Assembly: GCF_001425085.1 (NCBI RefSeq)
Contig: NZ_LMDN01000003.1
Span: 471,568 to 535,567, forward strand
From: Leifsonia sp. Root4
GTDB lineage: Bacteria > Actinomycetota > Actinomycetes > Actinomycetales > Microbacteriaceae
DNA: 64,000 nt
Direction: 5' to 3'
In this document: positions 41,969 to 50,842 of the stretch, one piece after another
Layout: the number at the start of each line of letters is the position of its first letter
Numbering within the stretch: position 1 is the first letter of the stretch
Notes under the pieces: generated by a model
Told to the model about the DNA's origin: nothing
Seen by the model: the letters and a program-made list of their open reading frames with translations, nothing else
The model's database searches: none
Made by a program: the position numbers and the translations under genes

Positions 41969-42844
41969 CTACGGGGTGCTCGGCAGCGTGAGGATGTCCG
42001 CACCGCGTTCGGTCACTACGAGGGTGTGCTCGAACTGGGCGGTCATGCTCTTGTCCTTGGTCGTCACCGTCCAGTCGTCGGCCCAGAGATCCCACTCGTG
42101 CGTGCCGAGGGTGAGCATGGGCTCGATCGTGAACACCATGCCGATCTCCATCACGTCGTTGTACTCCGGCGCGGAGTCGTAGTGCGGGATGATGAGCCCG
42201 CTGTGGAACGCGGAGCCGACGCCGTGCCCGGTGAAGTCGCGCACGACGCCGTAGCCGAATCGCTTCGCGTAGGACTCGATGGTGCGCCCGATCACGTTGA
42301 CCTCGCGCCCGGGAGCCACTGCCTTGATCCCACGGGCCAGCGCCTCGCGGGTGCGTTCGACGAGCAGCGTGACGTCCTCGCTCGCCTCGCCGACGATGAA
42401 GCTGTGGTTGAGGTCGCCGTGCATGCCGTTCCTGAAGGCGGTGACGTCGATGTTGACGATGTCGCCGTTCTCCAACACGGTGTCGTCGGGGATCCCGTGG
42501 CAGACCACCTCGTTCACCGAGGTGCAGCTCGACTTCGGGTAGCCGCGGTAGCCGAGCGTCGACGGGTAGGCGTCGTGGTCGAGCAGGTACTCGTGGATGA
42601 GCGCATCCAGCTGCTCTGTCGTGACACCGGGGGCGATGATGGCGGATGCCGCGGCGATCGCGTCGGCCGCGATGCGACCGGATTCCCGGATCAGCTCGAC
42701 CTGCTCCGGTGTGTAGATGTTGCTGCCGGTGTACTCGGCGGGGGCAGCCTTGCCGACGTACTCGGGGCGGGCAATGCGACTCGGCACGGGACGCTGGGGC
42801 GAGAGTCGCCCCGCAATCAGGTGACCATTGGAATCCTTGGGCAT
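41969..42844 (-). CDS. map: Methionine aminopeptidase
   Basis: A 291-residue M24A enzyme that removes the initiator methionine. The five ligands sit in [31 protein letters not shown] and TAQFEHT. The N-terminal extension of about 40 residues with [18 protein letters not shown] is the usual actinobacterial form. ATG 42842-42844 is 12 bp from the ATG of the divergent small gene. TAAGCT stands 7 bases before it and no ribosome site is seen, so a leaderless message is predicted. Confidence 0.94.
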   Translation of the reverse strand: MPKDSNGHLIAGRLSPQRPVPSRIARPEYVGKAAPAEYTGSNIYTPEQVELIRESGRIAADAIAAASAIIAPGVTTEQLDALIHEYLLDHDAYPSTLGYRGYPKSSCTSVNEVVCHGIPDDTVLENGDIVNIDVTAFRNGMHGDLNHSFIVGEASEDVTLLVERTREALARGIKAVAPGREVNVIGRTIESYAKRFGYGVVRDFTGHGVGSAFHSGLIIPHYDSAPEYNDVMEIGMVFTIEPMLTLGTHEWDLWADDWTVTTKDKSMTAQFEHTLVVTERGADILTLPSTP

Positions 42845-42849
42845 AGGAT
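42844..42849 (+). promoter_or_regulatory. -10 box, leaderless start of the 61-residue gene
   Basis: TAGGAT, 7 bases, then ATG at 42857. Its first base is the last base of the map start codon on the other strand. Confidence 0.5.
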
Positions 42850-42851
42850 CA

Positions 42852-42857
42852 AGCTTA
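42852..42857 (-). promoter_or_regulatory. map: -10 box, leaderless start of map
   Basis: TAAGCT on the minus strand, 7 bases, then ATG at 42842-42844. It overlaps the first base of the start codon of the divergent gene. Confidence 0.5.
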
Positions 42858-43042
42858 TGACCGAGCGTGGAGACAAACAGTTCTGGTACAACCTGAAGAC
42901 CGGCGCCGTGGAATTCGGTTACGCGTCCCCGTCCGTCGATCGTGTGGGCCCGTTCCCCACGCATGAGGCCGCGGAGCACGCGCTTGAGAAGCTGCGCGCG
43001 AACTCCGACAAGTGGGCCGCTGAAGAGGCCGCCGAGGACTAG
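42857..43042 (+). CDS. Small SPOR-like protein, 61 residues
   Basis: A 61-residue soluble protein: [14 protein letters not shown], a [22 protein letters not shown] segment and an acidic Glu/Ala tail. The [17 protein letters not shown] pattern recalls the end of SPOR repeats, and homologues beside map in Microbacteriaceae are annotated that way, but no peptidoglycan role is shown. It is divergent from map with 12 bp between start codons and has a leaderless-type promoter. It ends ahead of a repeat-rich hairpin region shared with panB. Confidence 0.8.
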   Translation: MTERGDKQFWYNLKTGAVEFGYASPSVDRVGPFPTHEAAEHALEKLRANSDKWAAEEAAED

Positions 43043-43052
43043 GCCCCCACCG

Positions 43053-43114
43053 CGCGGTAGAAACCGCGTACCCGCGGTAGAAACGTCTGGCGCACAGCCG
43101 TTGTTTCTACCGCG
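43053..43114. repeat. Two direct and one inverted copy of CGCGGTAGAAAC
   Basis: CGCGGTAGAAAC lies at 43053-43064 and 43073-43084, and its reverse complement at 43103-43114. Either direct copy can pair with the inverted one, giving 12-bp stems. CGCGTACCCGCGG is also repeated. Positioned between converging genes, it could act as a terminator, but it also looks like a mobile extragenic repeat. Confidence 0.75.
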
Positions 43115-43125
43115 TACCCGCGGCG

Positions 43126-43980
43126 TTACTCGTAGCTGTGCTCGGGCGCCGGGTATGCGCCGGCGTCGACGTCGTCGCGGAACTCCGTGACGGCGTCCAG
43201 CAGCACCTGGCGCACATTGGCGTACTGCCGGACAAACTTCGGCACGCGGCCGTCGCTCATGCCGGCGAAGTCGGTCCAGACGAGCAGCTGACCGTCGACA
43301 TCCGGACCGGCGCCGACGCCGATGGTCGGGATGCTGAGCTTGGCGGTGACCGCGGCGGCGGATGTCGCAGGCACCATCTCGAGCACGACGGCGAACGCGC
43401 CGGCATCCTGCACGGCCAACGCGTCACGCAGCAGCTGCTCCGCCCCGGCGCCGCGGCCCTGGATCATGTGGCCGCCCAGGCCGTGCTCGCTCTGCGGGGT
43501 GAAACCGATGTGCGCCATGACCGGGATGCCGGCCTGCACGATCCGTCGGATCTGCTGCGCGCTGCGCTCACCGCCCTCGAGCTTGACGGCGTGGGCGCCG
43601 GTCTCCTTCATGAAACGGATGGCCGTGTGCAGGGCGTCTTCCGGGCCCACCTCATAGGAACCGAACGGCAGGTCGGCCACGACGAATGCGCGGCGGACGG
43701 CGCGGGCCACGGCCCGGGTCATGGGGATCAGCTCGTCGACGGTGACGGGCAGGGTGGTGTCGTAGCCCAGCACGTTGTTGCCGGCCGAGTCGCCGACGAG
43801 CAGGAAGTCGATCCCAGCCTCGTCGAAGATGCGCGCCGTGAGCTGGTCGTAGCTGGTCAGGCCGGTGATCTTGATGCCCTGATCCTTGGCGTTCTGGAAG
43901 TGGCGGGTGCGCACACGCTTCGGGCCGGTGGTGCTGGATCCACCGTAGGGATTGACAACTTCAGCTGCGTGATCAGACAT
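43126..43980 (-). CDS. panB: 3-methyl-2-oxobutanoate hydroxymethyltransferase
   Basis: A 284-residue TIM-barrel enzyme of pantothenate synthesis that converts 2-ketoisovalerate to ketopantoate with methylenetetrahydrofolate. Hallmarks: [39 protein letters not shown] and HIGFTPQ, which hold the Mg2+ and substrate ligands. Length is standard. No other pan gene is nearby. ATG 43978-43980 is preceded 7 bases upstream by TAGACT. It is divergent from glnA2, the same order as in mycobacteria. Confidence 0.95.
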   Translation of the reverse strand: MSDHAAEVVNPYGGSSTTGPKRVRTRHFQNAKDQGIKITGLTSYDQLTARIFDEAGIDFLLVGDSAGNNVLGYDTTLPVTVDELIPMTRAVARAVRRAFVVADLPFGSYEVGPEDALHTAIRFMKETGAHAVKLEGGERSAQQIRRIVQAGIPVMAHIGFTPQSEHGLGGHMIQGRGAGAEQLLRDALAVQDAGAFAVVLEMVPATSAAAVTAKLSIPTIGVGAGPDVDGQLLVWTDFAGMSDGRVPKFVRQYANVRQVLLDAVTEFRDDVDAGAYPAPEHSYE

Positions 43981-43987
43981 GCGGCTC

Positions 43988-43993
43988 AGTCTA
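43988..43993 (-). promoter_or_regulatory. panB: -10 box, leaderless start of panB
   Basis: TAGACT on the minus strand, 7 bases, then ATG at 43978-43980. Confidence 0.5.
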
Positions 43994-44050
43994 ATCATTG
44001 GCCCGTCACGCTCACTGGCCAGTCGGCCAGCCCGGAGCCCGCCGAAGCAC

Positions 44051-44056
44051 TACTCT
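44051..44056 (+). promoter_or_regulatory. glnA2: Putative -10 box of glnA2
   Basis: TACTCT lies 24 bases before ATG 44081. The leader of about 18 bases still holds GAAAGGG as ribosome site. Confidence 0.4.
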
Positions 44057-44080
44057 GGAATCCAGCGAGAAAGGGCATGA

Positions 44081-45418
44081 ATGGACAAGCAGCGTGACTT
44101 CGTTCTTCGAACCATTGAGGAACGGGGCGTCAAATTCATTCGCCTGTGGTTTACCGACGTCGTCGGCACGCTGAAGTCGGTCGCCATTGCGCCGGCAGAG
44201 GTGGAGGGCGCCTTCAGCGAGGGCCTCGGCTTCGACGGCTCAGCCATCGAGGGCCTCACCCGCACCTACGAGTCGGACCTGCTCGCGCACCCGGACCCCA
44301 GCACCTTCCAGATCCTGCCGTGGCGCGGCGACGTCGACCCGACCGCCCGCATGTTCTGCGACATCAGCACGCCCGACGGCGTTCCGGCCGTCGCCGACCC
44401 GCGCAATGTGCTCAAGCGCACGCTGGAGAAGGCGGCCGACCGCGGCTTCACCTTCTACACGCACCCCGAGATCGAGTTCTACCTGCTCAAGTCGTCCAAG
44501 TACGGCAAGAACGGCCCGATCCCCGTCGACTCCGCCGGCTACTTCGACAACGTGCCGGGCGGCACCGCGCACGACTTCCGCCGCCGATCCGTGCGGATGC
44601 TGGAAGACCTCGGCATCTCCGTGGAGTTCAGCCACCACGAAGCCGGCCCGGGCCAGAACGAGATCGACCTGCGTTACGCCGACGCGCTGACGACCGCCGA
44701 CAACATCATGACCTTCCGCACCGTCATCAAGGAGGTCGCGATCGAGCAGGGCGTCTACGCGACGTTCATGCCGAAGCCGTTCTCCGACCACCCCGGATCC
44801 GGCATGCACACCCACATGTCGTTGTTCGAGGGCGACGCGAACGCCTTCTACGAGCCGGGCGCCCAGTACCAGCTCTCCAAGACTGGCCGCCACTTCATCG
44901 CCGGCCTGCTCAAGCACGCGCCCGAGATCACGGCCGTGACGAACCAGTTCGTCAACTCGTACAAGCGGCTTTGGGGCGGCGACGAGGCGCCCAGCTTCGT
45001 CTGCTGGGGCCACAACAACCGTTCGGCGCTGATCCGGGTTCCGCTCTACAAGCCCAACAAGGGCCAGAGCGCCCGCATCGAGTACCGCGCGATCGACTCG
45101 GCCGCGAACCCGTACCTCTCCTACTCGCTCATGCTGGCCGCCGGCCTCAAGGGCATCGAGGAGGAGTACGAGCTTCCCGAGGAGGCCGAGGACAACGTCT
45201 GGAGCCTCAGCGACACCGAGCGCCGCGCGCTCGGGTACGCACAGCTGCCGGCCAGCCTCGACCACGCCATCCAGTACATGGAGGAGTCGGAGCTCGTCGC
45301 AGAGACGCTCGGTGAGCAGGTGTTCAACTACGTGCTCATGAACAAGCGCAAGGAATGGCGCGAGTACCGCACGCAGGTGACGCCATTCGAACTGCGCAAC
45401 AACCTCGAGATCCTCTAG
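44081..45418 (+). CDS. glnA2: Type I glutamine synthetase, GlnA2-like
   Basis: A 445-residue glutamine synthetase of the shorter GSI-alpha type. Active-site elements include FDGSAIEG, HPEIEFYLL, HHEAGPGQNEID, GMHTHMSL, the NRSALIRVP segment and the IEYRAIDSAANPY loop. Where GlnA1 has its modifiable Tyr, this protein reads DNVWSLSD, so GlnE should not adenylylate it. In mycobacteria GlnA2 sits next to glnE as here and acts in D-isoglutamine or general glutamine supply of minor importance. GAAAGGG precedes ATG 44081. It is followed 15 bp later by glnE, so they form an operon. Confidence 0.93.
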   Translation: MDKQRDFVLRTIEERGVKFIRLWFTDVVGTLKSVAIAPAEVEGAFSEGLGFDGSAIEGLTRTYESDLLAHPDPSTFQILPWRGDVDPTARMFCDISTPDGVPAVADPRNVLKRTLEKAADRGFTFYTHPEIEFYLLKSSKYGKNGPIPVDSAGYFDNVPGGTAHDFRRRSVRMLEDLGISVEFSHHEAGPGQNEIDLRYADALTTADNIMTFRTVIKEVAIEQGVYATFMPKPFSDHPGSGMHTHMSLFEGDANAFYEPGAQYQLSKTGRHFIAGLLKHAPEITAVTNQFVNSYKRLWGGDEAPSFVCWGHNNRSALIRVPLYKPNKGQSARIEYRAIDSAANPYLSYSLMLAAGLKGIEEEYELPEEAEDNVWSLSDTERRALGYAQLPASLDHAIQYMEESELVAETLGEQVFNYVLMNKRKEWREYRTQVTPFELRNNLEIL

Positions 45419-45433
45419 GACGTCGCCGGCCTG

Positions 45434-48400
45434 ATGAGCTCTGACCGATTCAGCCTCACCGAACTCGCGCGCACCGGCTTCCTCGATCTCGGCAGCGCGG
45501 CGAGCGGCCTGGCCGAGTTCGAGGAGCTGAGCGGGACATCGGCCCGCGCTGTGCTGCCGGTCTTCGCGACGGCAGCCGACGTCGACTCTGCCCTCGCGAG
45601 CCTGATCGCGCTGCTGCGCCAGGCCCCGGAACAGACACTCGCGGTGCTGCACGAGTCGGATGCCGCCAGGCGACTGATCCGGGTGCTCGGCGCCTCGGAG
45701 GGCTTGGCCGAGTTCTTCCTGCGCCGGCCCGACGAGATGAGCGCGGTGGCACAGCCGCTGCTGGCGCCCCCGGCCGAGCGCGAGCTCGCGGCCGACATGC
45801 TCGCGGCCGTGCAAGGCAGCGCGCTCGGCGACACCGCAGGAGACGAGGCGGCATGGACCCGCCTCCGGGTGCGCTACCGCTGGTGGCTGACCCGTCTCGC
45901 CGCCTACGACCTGGAGCAGGGCGATCCCGTCGCCGGACTCGACGGCGTCGCCCGCGCCCTCGCCGATCTCGCCGGCGCGACCCTGGAGGCCTCCCTCGCC
46001 GTTGCCCGCCGCGCCGTCACGCTCGCCGACAAGCCGGGCTTCGGCCTCTTCGATGCCGCGCAGGTCGACGCCACCCGGCTCAGCGTCATGGGCATGGGCA
46101 AGGCCGGCGCGCGCGAACTCAACTACGTGAGTGATGTCGACGTCATCTTCATCGCCGAGGCGGATGACGGCCTCGACAGCGCGCGTGCCGTCGAGATCGC
46201 CACCCGCCTCGCCATGCTCACCATGCGCGGCATCTCGGAGGCGCTCATCGAACCGCCGCTCTGGGAGGTGGACGCGAACCTGCGCCCGGAGGGCAAGGAC
46301 GGCGCCCTCGTGCGCACCCTCGATTCGCACCTGGCCTACTACGAACGGTGGGCGAAGAACTGGGAGTTCCAGGCGCTGCTCAAGGCGCGCCCGCTGGCCG
46401 GCGACCGCGATCTGGGGGAGCGTTACGTCGCCGCACTGGCCCCGGCCGTGTGGAACAGCTCCGCCCGCGAGGGCTTCGTCGAATCGGTTCAGCGCATGCG
46501 CGAGCGTGTCACGGCGCACATTCCCGACGATGAGGTCGACGTGCAGCTGAAGCTCGGCCCCGGTGGGCTGCGCGACATTGAGTTCACCGTGCAGTTGCTG
46601 CAACTCGTGCACGGGCAGAGCGACGAATCGGTGCGCCAACTCGGCACGCTGCCCGCGCTCGTCGCGCTGGCGGATGGCGGCTACATCGGCCGCGTCGAGG
46701 CCGCCGAGTTCTCACAGGACTACCGCATGCTCCGCCTGCTCGAACACCGGCTCCAGCTGCAGCGGCTGCGCCGTACTCACCTGATGCCGCGCGACGCCGA
46801 CGCCCTGCGCGTGCTGGCGCGGGCAAGCGGTCTGGCGTCCACCGCGAGTGAGCTGAGCGCGCTCCGGGCATCCGGCAAGCTCCGCGTGCGCGGCCTGCAC
46901 GAGCGACTCTTCTACCGCCCGCTGCTCTCCGCGGTCGCCGCGCTTCCGGCAGAGGGGCTCAACCTCACGAGTGCGCAGGCCGAGGCGCGCCTGGCCGCGA
47001 TCGGCTTCCTCGACCCCCGCGGGGCGCTCGCCCACATCGCGGCGCTCACGGCCGGAGTGTCGCGGCGCGCGACGATCCAACGTCATCTCCTGCCCGTGAT
47101 GCTGCAGTGGTTCGCCGACGGCGCCGACCCCGACTACGGCCTGCTCGCCTTCCGTCGCCTGAGTGACAGCCTGGGCGGAACGCACTGGTTCCTGCGCATG
47201 CTGCGCGATTCCTCCGGGGCCGCCGAACGGCTGACGAAGGTGCTCTCCGGATCGCGTTTCATCGGTGAACTCCTCGAGCTCACCCCTGAGTCCGTCGCCT
47301 GGCTCGAGGACGAGGACGATCTCCGCCCGCGCACGCGCGCGGCCCTGGCCGACGAGACGCGCGCGGTGCTGGCGCGGCACGCGAATGCGGATGCCGCGGC
47401 GGCGGTGCTGCGCGGCATCCGCCGGCGTGAGGTTCTGCGCCTCGCGTTCTCGGCCACCCTCGACCTCTGCACTGTCGAGGAGCTCGGACTCGGGCTCAGC
47501 GACGTCACCGAAAACCTCATCGACGGGGTCGTCCGTGCGGTTCGCGCTCCCGCGAACCGCACCATCACGGGCGTCGCCGACGACGGCATCGAGTTCGCGG
47601 TCATCGCAATGGGGCGTTTCGGCGGCCAAGAACTCGGTTTCGGCTCCGACGCCGACGTGATGTACGCCTACCGGCCGGCCGGGCTCGCCCCCGAACAGGC
47701 ACAGTACCGTTCACAGCACATCGTCGCCGAACTCAAGCGCCTGAGTGAAGACAGCCGGTTGCCGCTCGACCTCGATGTCGGTCTGCGACCCGAGGGTAAG
47801 AACGGCCCGGTCACGCGCTCACTCGACTCCTACAAGGCCTACTACGCGCGCTGGTCGCTCACCTGGGAGGCCCAGGCGCTTCTCCGGGCCCGCGGCGCCG
47901 TCGGCGATTCGGCGCTGCTCGAGGATTTCATTGCCGTGGCGGACGCCGTGCGCTACCCGCAGGCGATCGCCGAGACCGCGGTGCGCGAGGTCAAGCGCAT
48001 CAAGGCCAGGGTCGAGAGCGAGCGTCTGCCCCAGGCCGCCGACCCGCTGCGCCACCTCAAGCTCGGGCGCGGCTCGCTGAGCGATGTCGAGTGGTTCGTA
48101 CAGCTGTTGCAGCTGCAGCACGGCTGGGCGATCCCGGCTCTGCGCACCCCGTCGACCCTGATCGCCTTGGCGGAGGCGACGGATGCCGGCCTCGTGCCGG
48201 CCGCGGATGCCGCAACGCTTCGAGCCGCCTGGCTGCTGGCATCCAGGGCACGATCGGCGATGACGCTCTGGACCAACAAGACCAGCGACATTCTGCCGCG
48301 CGACCGCACGCAGCTGGGCGGTGTCGCCCGGCTGCTGAACTACCCGCCCGGTGCGGCCAACCAGTTGGAAGAGGACTACCTGGCGCTCACCCGCCGGGCG

Positions 48401-48463
48401 CGGGCCGTCTTCGAGCGTGAGTTCTACGGCATCCCCGAGCGAGGAACGCCCAGAACCGGCTGA
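45434..48463 (+). CDS. glnE: Bifunctional glutamine synthetase adenylyltransferase/adenylyl-removing enzyme
   Basis: A 1009-residue protein with two nucleotidyltransferase domains. The first (about 215-240: MGMGKAGARELNYVSDVDVIF) normally removes AMP and the second (about 720-745: MGRFGGQELGFGSDADVMY) adds AMP to the target tyrosine of GlnA1; both have intact acidic pairs (DVDV and DADV). Helical PII-binding segments lie between. It controls nitrogen assimilation by tuning GlnA1. ATG 45434 is 15 bp behind glnA2. The stop codon is inside a 16-bp direct repeat. Confidence 0.95.
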   Translation: MSSDRFSLTELARTGFLDLGSAASGLAEFEELSGTSARAVLPVFATAADVDSALASLIALLRQAPEQTLAVLHESDAARRLIRVLGASEGLAEFFLRRPDEMSAVAQPLLAPPAERELAADMLAAVQGSALGDTAGDEAAWTRLRVRYRWWLTRLAAYDLEQGDPVAGLDGVARALADLAGATLEASLAVARRAVTLADKPGFGLFDAAQVDATRLSVMGMGKAGARELNYVSDVDVIFIAEADDGLDSARAVEIATRLAMLTMRGISEALIEPPLWEVDANLRPEGKDGALVRTLDSHLAYYERWAKNWEFQALLKARPLAGDRDLGERYVAALAPAVWNSSAREGFVESVQRMRERVTAHIPDDEVDVQLKLGPGGLRDIEFTVQLLQLVHGQSDESVRQLGTLPALVALADGGYIGRVEAAEFSQDYRMLRLLEHRLQLQRLRRTHLMPRDADALRVLARASGLASTASELSALRASGKLRVRGLHERLFYRPLLSAVAALPAEGLNLTSAQAEARLAAIGFLDPRGALAHIAALTAGVSRRATIQRHLLPVMLQWFADGADPDYGLLAFRRLSDSLGGTHWFLRMLRDSSGAAERLTKVLSGSRFIGELLELTPESVAWLEDEDDLRPRTRAALADETRAVLARHANADAAAAVLRGIRRREVLRLAFSATLDLCTVEELGLGLSDVTENLIDGVVRAVRAPANRTITGVADDGIEFAVIAMGRFGGQELGFGSDADVMYAYRPAGLAPEQAQYRSQHIVAELKRLSEDSRLPLDLDVGLRPEGKNGPVTRSLDSYKAYYARWSLTWEAQALLRARGAVGDSALLEDFIAVADAVRYPQAIAETAVREVKRIKARVESERLPQAADPLRHLKLGRGSLSDVEWFVQLLQLQHGWAIPALRTPSTLIALAEATDAGLVPAADAATLRAAWLLASRARSAMTLWTNKTSDILPRDRTQLGGVARLLNYPPGAANQLEEDYLALTRRARAVFEREFYGIPERGTPRTG

Positions 48464-48484
48464 ATCTTCAGAACCGGCTGAATC
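48451..48484 (+). repeat. 16-bp direct repeat over the glnE stop codon
   Basis: CAGAACCGGCTGAATC occurs at 48451-48466 and 48469-48484, 18 bp apart. The first copy holds the glnE TGA; the second is a non-coding duplicate. Confidence 0.8.
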
Positions 48485-48509
48485 GTCAGGTCCGGCAGAC
48501 GCCGGTCCG

Positions 48510-48659
48510 CTATTTGTCGGTCTTGTGAATGGCGTCGGACGCCGAGTTCATGTCGAGACTGGGGTCGTGGTGCTTGGCATGCTTCTCGGCGCGTTTCTGT
48601 TTCAGGGTCTTGGCCGGCGCCTTCTTGGCGTGGTGTGAGTGTGGCGACTTGTCAGGCAT
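48510..48659 (-). CDS. Small basic His/Lys-rich protein, 49 residues
   Basis: A 49-residue highly basic protein (begins MPDKSPHSHHAKKAPAK, then KQKRAEKHAKHHDPSLD and ends HKTDK). Its composition suggests nucleic-acid or metal contact, but no family is recognised by me. GGAGAG 4 bases before ATG 48657-48659 supports it strongly. It lies convergent to glnE with 46 bp between stops and divergent from a small acidic protein gene. Charge is opposite to that of its neighbour. Confidence 0.65.
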   Translation of the reverse strand: MPDKSPHSHHAKKAPAKTLKQKRAEKHAKHHDPSLDMNSASDAIHKTDK

Positions 48660-48801
48660 TGTTCTCTCCGAATCACATGAGTTTTCTTCAGGTCTACACC
48701 GCCGGGCCGCGGACGGCAACGGCACGCAGGAAGTACACAGCGCGCCCGGTTCACACGCAAAGCCGTTGCATCCGGGCTCCGAAATGCGCATGAGAAGGGG
48801 C

Positions 48802-48830
48802 TTGTCTGCCGGGTCCCGTCGACCTATCCT
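48802..48830 (+). promoter_or_regulatory. Putative sigma-A promoter of the small acidic protein gene
   Basis: TTGTCT (48802-48807), a 17-base spacer, and TATCCT (48825-48830). The start codon is at 48886. Confidence 0.5.
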
Positions 48831-48885
48831 CGGCATTCGAGAGCGCAATCGGGAGCGCCATCGAGAGAGCGTGGAGGTGCCTGAA

Positions 48886-49056
48886 ATGAGCGATTTCGCC
48901 GCAGACGACGATGTCGAAACCATCGACGTCGAAACCATCGGTCCGGATGGTGTGTTCGACGACGTCGGTGAGGACGCGGAGCCCTACGACGAAGATGACC
49001 TGGAAGCGTGGGATGAAGACACTGAGGCCTTCGATTCCGAGCGGCAGGGGGAGTGA
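48886..49056 (+). CDS. Small acidic protein, 56 residues
   Basis: A 56-residue very acidic chain with a VETIDVETIGPDG internal repeat and a DEDDLEAWDEDTEAFD segment, no cysteine, no hydrophobic helix. The GGAGG ribosome site 9 bases before ATG 48886 and a good promoter upstream support it. The function is unknown; high acidity suits a partner for basic proteins. The next gene, also a small acidic protein, follows after 45 bp. Confidence 0.6.
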   Translation: MSDFAADDDVETIDVETIGPDGVFDDVGEDAEPYDEDDLEAWDEDTEAFDSERQGE

Positions 49057-49089
49057 GATTTCACTCTCGCGGGCGGCTGCACTGGGGAG

Positions 49090-49095
49090 TAAATT
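49090..49095 (+). promoter_or_regulatory. -10 box, leaderless start of the 58-residue gene
   Basis: TAAATT, 6 bases, then ATG at 49102. Confidence 0.5.
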
Positions 49096-49101
49096 GTCCC
49101 T

Positions 49102-49278
49102 ATGACTCATGAAGCGAAGCGTGAAACTGGATCAGGGCTCGACCCGAAGTTGGAAGCGGAAATTCAGGCCGACGAGATTGAGGCCGAAGAGCTTGAGGAA
49201 CTCGAACGGGGGCAGAACTCCAGCTACTCGGGCTTCTTCCCCGGCGAGAGCAACCTCCACGAGATGGGCGGCCTGTAG
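49102..49278 (+). CDS. Small acidic protein, 58 residues
   Basis: A 58-residue protein: MTHEAKRETGSGLD, a helical Glu/Ala/Ile run (EAEIQADEIEAEELEELE) and a C-terminal NSSYSGFFPGESNLHEMGGL that looks conserved rather than random. No known family. TAAATT 6 bases before the ATG suggests leaderless transcription. A strong hairpin terminator starts 18 bp behind the stop, which marks this as a genuine transcription unit. It converges on glnA1. Confidence 0.65.
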   Translation: MTHEAKRETGSGLDPKLEAEIQADEIEAEELEELERGQNSSYSGFFPGESNLHEMGGL

Positions 49279-49295
49279 GCCGCCACGGACATGAA

Positions 49296-49329
49296 GAAGG
49301 GCCCGCATCCTGATGGATGCGGGCCCTTC
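49296..49329. terminator. Bidirectional terminator between the 58-residue gene and glnA1
   Basis: A perfect 15-bp stem (GAAGGGCCCGCATCC and its complement) closed by a TGAT loop, between converging genes. Confidence 0.9.
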
Positions 49330-49347
49330 CTCATGGAGCACTAGGGC

Positions 49348-50772
49348 TTAGACGCCGTAGTAGAGCTCGAACTCGAAGGGGTGCGGGCGCTGCTGCAGCG
49401 GCTTGATCTCCTTCTCGCGCTTGTAGTCGAGCCAGGTCTCGATGAGCTCCGGCGTGAAGACGTTGCCCTGCAGCAGGAAGTCGTGGTCGGCCTCGAGTGC
49501 GTCGAGCGCCTCCTCGAGCGACCCGGGCAGCTGCGGGATCGCCTTGGCCTCCTCGGGCGGAAGCTCGTAGAGGTCCTTGTCGACGGGCTCGTGCGGCTCG
49601 ATGCGGTTCTTGATGCCGTCGAGGCCGGCCATCAGCTGGGCGGCGAAGGCGAGGTACGGGTTGCTCGCGCCATCCGGAACACGGAACTCGATGCGCTTGG
49701 CCTTCGGGTTCGTGCCGGTGATCGGGATGCGGATGCAGGCGGAGCGGTTGCCGGCCGAGTAGACCAGGTTCACGGGAGCCTCGAAGCCGGGCACCAGGCG
49801 ACGGAAGGAGTTGACGCTGGGGTTCGTGAACGCGAGCACAGCGGGAGCGTGCTTGAGCAGGCCGCCGATGTACCAGCGGGCGATGTCGGAGAGTCCGCCG
49901 TAGCCGGACTCGTCGTAGAACAGCGGCTCGCCGTTCGCCCACAGCGACTGGTGCGTGTGCATGCCGGAGCCGTTGTCGCCGAAGAGCGGCTTGGGCATGA
50001 AGGTTGCCGTCTTGCCCCACTGGTTGGCGGTGTTCTTGACGATGTACTTGAACTTCAGGATGTCGTCGGCCGCGTGCACCATGGTGTCGAAGCGGTAGTT
50101 GATCTCACCCTGGCCGGCGGTGCCGACCTCGTGGTGGCTGCGCTCGAGGATCAGGCCGGCGTCGATCAGCTTGAGGCTGATGTCGTCGCGGAGATCGGCG
50201 TGCTGGTCGACGGGGCTGACGGGGAAGTAGCCACCCTTGAACGGCGTCGTGTTACCGAGGTTGCCGCCCTCGACCTGCTTGCCCGAGTTCCAGGCACCCT
50301 CGCTGGAGTCCACCGAGTAGAAGCTGGTGTGCTGGTTGACCTCGTAGCGCACGTCGTCGAAGATGTAGAACTCGGCCTCTGGAGCGAAGAACGCGGTGTC
50401 GGCGATGCCGGTCGATGCCAGGTACTTCTCGGCCTTCCGGGCAACCTGACGCGGGTCCTTCGAGTAGATCTCGCCGTTGCGCGGGTTGTAGATGTCGAAG
50501 AGCATCACCAGGGTGAGCTCCTTGCGGAAGACGTCGATGTACGCGGTGGTCACATCGGGGATGAGCTGCAGGTCCGACTCGTGGATCGACGCGAAGCCGC
50601 GGATCGAGGAGCCGTCGAAGAGCTGGCCGACGGTGAAGAACTCCTCGTCGACGGTGGATGCCGGGATGTTGAAGTGCTGCTGCACACCGGGCAGATCGGT
50701 GAAACGGATGTCAAGGAACTTGACGTCGTTCTCCTTGATGTAGCTGAGCACCTCAGATGAATCGCTGAACAT
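49348..50772 (-). CDS. glnA: Type I glutamine synthetase, GlnA1 (adenylylatable)
   Basis: A 474-residue GSI-beta enzyme, the main ammonium-assimilating glutamine synthetase and a dodecamer in this family. Elements: [51 protein letters not shown] and the [13 protein letters not shown] loop. Tyr402 in [10 protein letters not shown] is the expected AMP acceptor for GlnE. ATG 50770-50772 follows GGGAGAAG. Upstream lie a TACTCT -10 and a GlnR-type site, so nitrogen control is expected. It is divergent from the RDD gene. Confidence 0.96.
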   Translation of the reverse strand: MFSDSSEVLSYIKENDVKFLDIRFTDLPGVQQHFNIPASTVDEEFFTVGQLFDGSSIRGFASIHESDLQLIPDVTTAYIDVFRKELTLVMLFDIYNPRNGEIYSKDPRQVARKAEKYLASTGIADTAFFAPEAEFYIFDDVRYEVNQHTSFYSVDSSEGAWNSGKQVEGGNLGNTTPFKGGYFPVSPVDQHADLRDDISLKLIDAGLILERSHHEVGTAGQGEINYRFDTMVHAADDILKFKYIVKNTANQWGKTATFMPKPLFGDNGSGMHTHQSLWANGEPLFYDESGYGGLSDIARWYIGGLLKHAPAVLAFTNPSVNSFRRLVPGFEAPVNLVYSAGNRSACIRIPITGTNPKAKRIEFRVPDGASNPYLAFAAQLMAGLDGIKNRIEPHEPVDKDLYELPPEEAKAIPQLPGSLEEALDALEADHDFLLQGNVFTPELIETWLDYKREKEIKPLQQRPHPFEFELYYGV

Positions 50773-50826
50773 GTAGGACTTCTCCCAGATCTGGAACCGG
50801 ACGGCTGCTCCGCGCAACCTTCCCCG

Positions 50827-50832
50827 AGAGTA
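50827..50832 (-). promoter_or_regulatory. glnA: -10 box of glnA1
   Basis: TACTCT on the minus strand, giving a transcript start near 50820 and a leader of about 48 bases with ribosome site. The GlnR site lies just upstream and covers the -35 position. Confidence 0.5.
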
Positions 50833-50842
50833 TGGCCGGAGA

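Noticed and set aside
44240..46639. A 799-codon frame antisense to glnA2 and glnE
   Set aside because: It spans two well-defined genes and has no family features; a product of GC-rich third positions.
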